Source: an uncultured Collinsella sp. (GTDB taxonomy: Bacteria > Actinomycetota > Coriobacteriia > Coriobacteriales > Coriobacteriaceae). From it: 6,979 nucleotides of DNA. Positions 4,886 through 6,979 of the stretch are shown here, in pieces. Each line of letters opens with the position of its first letter. The first letter of the stretch is position 1. The translations under genes were made by a program, and so were the position numbers. The notes beneath the pieces were generated by a model. That model did no database searches, was not told the origin of the DNA, and saw only the letters and a list, made by a program, of their open reading frames with translations. The stretch spans positions 1-6,979 of the forward strand of contig CABRHR010000103.1 of the NCBI GenBank assembly GCA_902470835.1. Reading direction: 5' to 3'.

Positions 4886-6931
4886 GACGACGCATCGCTG
4901 GGCGGTCGCTCAGCAAAACCCCGAGCTTGAAAAGGAGCTTTCGGCTGGTCTGGGCATTCCCGGGCTGGTGGCGCGCATTATGGTCGCGCACGGCATTGGC
5001 TCCATCAAAGAGGGCCAATTGTTTTTGACGCCTTCGCTCGATCGCGACTGGGCCGACCCACTCATTATCCCGGGCATGTCGGTCGTTGCCGACCGCGTCG
5101 AGCGTGCTATTCGCAACCACGAGCACATTGCAGTCTTTGGCGATTTTGACGTTGACGGTATTACGTCGACCTGTCTGTTGACCGAGGCGCTGCGCACGTT
5201 TGGCGCCGATGTCACGCCGTTTATTCCGCATCGATTTGATGAGGGCTACGGTCTTTCGCGCGCGGCACTCGACCGCGTTAACGAGCTCGCTCGCCCCCAG
5301 CTGATCGTGACCGTCGATAACGGCATTGCCGCCAAGGAAGAGGTTTCCTATCTGGAGAGCCTGGGGATCGATTTGGTGGTCACGGACCATCACGAGCCCT
5401 CCGACCAGGTGCCGCAGGGTGTACCCCTGACCGACCCCAAGCTCGAGGACGAGGGCCCCTCGCGCGAGCTCGCCGGTGCTGGCGTGGCGCTCAAGCTGGT
5501 GCAAGTCCTGGGTGAGCGCCTGGGCAAGCCGTCGTATTGGCGTTCGCTAATCGAGGTCGCGGCGCTGGGCACCGTGTCCGACATGATGCCGCTCACGCCC
5601 GAGAACCGCGCGCTGGTTGCCGAGGGCATCCAGCAGATGCGCGTAACCGCTCGCCCCGGCTATATCGCGCTTGCCTCGCTCGCCAAGGCGGACCTTTCGA
5701 GCATTACGGCGGATGGCCTGTCATTCTCGCTCATTCCCCGCTTAAACGCTGCCGGTCGCATGGCCGATCCCAAGCTGGCGCTCGACCTGCTGCTTGCCCA
5801 CAATCCCATCGAAGCAAGCGCGCTGGCGGCTGAGCTCGAGGAAATCAACCGCCAGCGCCGTGAGATCGAGGCGGAGCTCACGCGCGATGCCATCGCAAAG
5901 GTCGAGGAGACCTATGACGGCGGACGCGCGATCGTCGTGGGCGGTGAAGGCTGGCACGAGGGCGTCAAGGGCATCGTGGCAAGCCGTCTGACCAACCGCT
6001 ATCACGTGCCGGCACTGCTGTTCTCGATCGAGGACGGTATCGCGCGCGGCTCTGGTCGCTCGGTGGGCAAAGTTAACCTGTTTGACGCCGTTGAGCGCTG
6101 TTCCGACCTGCTGATTCGTCGCGGCGGACATGCCGGTGCGGTGGGAGTGACCATCGAGGCATCCAAGCTCGATGAATTCCGTCGTCGCCTTTCCGCCGTG
6201 CTATCGGAGATTCCCGCCGAGGACTTTGAAGACATCGACGAGGTTGCCGCCACGGTCGACCTTTCCGAGCTGAATATCGAGACTATAGAGCAGATTTCCC
6301 GTCTTGAGCCGTTTGGCCAGGGCAACAAGGTGCCGCTGCTGGCCGCCGAGGGCGTGACGATGTGCGATCGCGCCGTGGTGGGCAAAACCGGCGAGCACAT
6401 GCGCTTTGTGGCGACCGATGGCGCCGCGAGTGTGCCGGCCATTATGTTCCGCGTGCCGCAAATCGATAAGCTCATCAACTGCGATAGCGCTGTCGACTTG
6501 GTGTTCGAGGCCGTTGCCGAGCATTGGCAGGGGCGTGTGAAGCCCAAGCTCATGATCAAGGATGTTCTGGTCCGCGATACCACGCTGCCCAGCGTCGACG
6601 ATCCGGCATGCGAGCTTCGTCGTGGCGTGCAGCCGGCGGATTCCGGCCTGCGCCTGGAGTCGCGTAAACGCGAGACGCTCGCCCAGCTTTCTTATACCGA
6701 GCTGACGCGCTCGCTTATCCATAGCTTTATAGGCTCGAACCAGCCGCATCGCGCGCAGGTCGAGGCGCTCGATGCCCTGGCCGATCACCAAAGTGTTCTG
6801 GCCGTTATGGGAACGGGGCGCGGCAAGTCGCTCATCTTCCATGTGCATGCCGCGCGCGAGGCGGTCCTTCGCGGGCGTGCGAGCATCTTTGTCTATCCAC
6901 TGCGTGCGCTCGTTGCCGACCAGGCCTATCA
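4872..6931 (+). CDS. recJ: Single-strand-specific exonuclease RecJ fused to an SF2 helicase, 3' end missing
   Basis: The frame is open for 686 codons from ATG 4872 to the adapter junction, so the C terminus is lost. RecJ degrades single-stranded DNA 5' to 3' in recombination and repair. All RecJ motifs are seen: GDFDVDGITS (90-99), PHRFDEGYGLS (119-129), VTVDNGI (146-152), DHH (172-174), LGTVSDMMPL (232-241), PRLNAAGRM (289-297), the DHHA1 blocks GWHEGVKGIVASRL (360-373) and GGHAGA (418-423), and the OB-domain block LEPFGQGN (478-485). Classical RecJ (E. coli, 577 aa) ends near residue 575. Here the protein goes on through a linker into HRAQVEALDAL (626-636), Walker A MGTGRGKSLIF (646-656) and motif Ia IFVYPLRALVADQ (672-684), the start of a RecQ-like DEAD/DEAH helicase. 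ATG 4872 is chosen for AGGGG at 4858-4862; in-frame GTGs at 4827 and 4866 are weaker alternatives. Expression is probably coupled to the leader ORF. Confidence 0.93.
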
Positions 6932-6979
6932 CTGTCTCTTATACACATCTCCGAGCCCACGAGACGCTACGCTATCTCG
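6932..6979 (+). other. Sequencing adapter (Nextera i7 side), not genomic
   Basis: Bases 6932-6950 are the Tn5 mosaic end in reverse complement (CTGTCTCTTATACACATCT), followed by CCGAGCCCACGAGAC (6951-6965), the 8-base index GCTACGCT (6966-6973, which I recognise as Nextera i7 index N709) and ATCTCG (6974-6979), the first bases of the P7 primer. The recJ frame reads through it by chance, so its last residues in the contig are artefactual. Confidence 0.97.

Noticed and set aside
4875..5504. Antisense open frames across recJ (also 5742-6131, 6002-6583 and 6201-6932)
   Set aside because: They lie opposite conserved RecJ motifs, have no supported starts, and the one at 6201-6932 begins at the adapter junction.
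1..6979. Inverted terminal repeats with Tn5 mosaic ends, suggesting a transposon
   Set aside because: The repeats continue into the Nextera adapter arm, index and P7 sequence, and there is no transposase or target duplication.

Overview
The window is an assembled contig of GC-rich bacterial DNA, with G/C-biased third codon positions and tightly packed genes. The combination of genes suggests a gut-type actinobacterium of the class Coriobacteriia (Collinsella-like). It holds a Liv-type amino-acid ABC transporter, CutC, a DUF4931/GalT-like protein, a divergent bile-acid:sodium-symporter homologue, and a RecJ with a helicase tail. This assignment is an inference from gene content and composition; there is no rRNA or other marker gene in the window.

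Both ends are not genomic. Bases 1-45 and 6932-6979 are Illumina Nextera adapter, made of the Tn5 mosaic end, the read-2 adapter arm, an 8-base index and the start of P7. They form a perfect 45-bp inverted terminal repeat that could be mistaken for transposon ends. Genomic sequence therefore runs from 46 to 6931, and the first and last genes are cut there by the assembly.

Region 1 (46-1974, + strand) is the 3' part of a branched-chain amino-acid ABC transporter operon. It holds the end of the permease livM, then the two ATPases livG and livF, overlapping or directly abutting, closed by a strong intrinsic terminator. Region 2 (2090-3571, + strand) is a two-gene unit: a CutC-family TIM-barrel protein, then 3 bases later a compact galactose-1-phosphate-uridylyltransferase-like protein (DUF4931 type) starting at GTG. 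Region 3 (3599-4597, - strand) is a convergent gene for a BASS/SBF-family membrane transporter. Overlapping hairpins lie between the two convergent stop codons.

Region 4 (about 4598-6931) starts with a divergent intergenic region. On the + strand it carries a perfect TATAAT box, a hairpin in the untranslated leader, a 21-codon leader ORF with its own ribosome-binding site, and a hairpin that buries the ribosome-binding site of the next gene. That gene is recJ. Its whole DHH/DHHA1/OB exonuclease is present and is followed in the same reading frame by the first part of an SF2 (RecQ-like) helicase, after which the contig ends. The RecJ-helicase fusion and its apparently translation-coupled leader are the most interesting parts of the window. 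No rRNA, tRNA, CRISPR array or genuine mobile element was seen.
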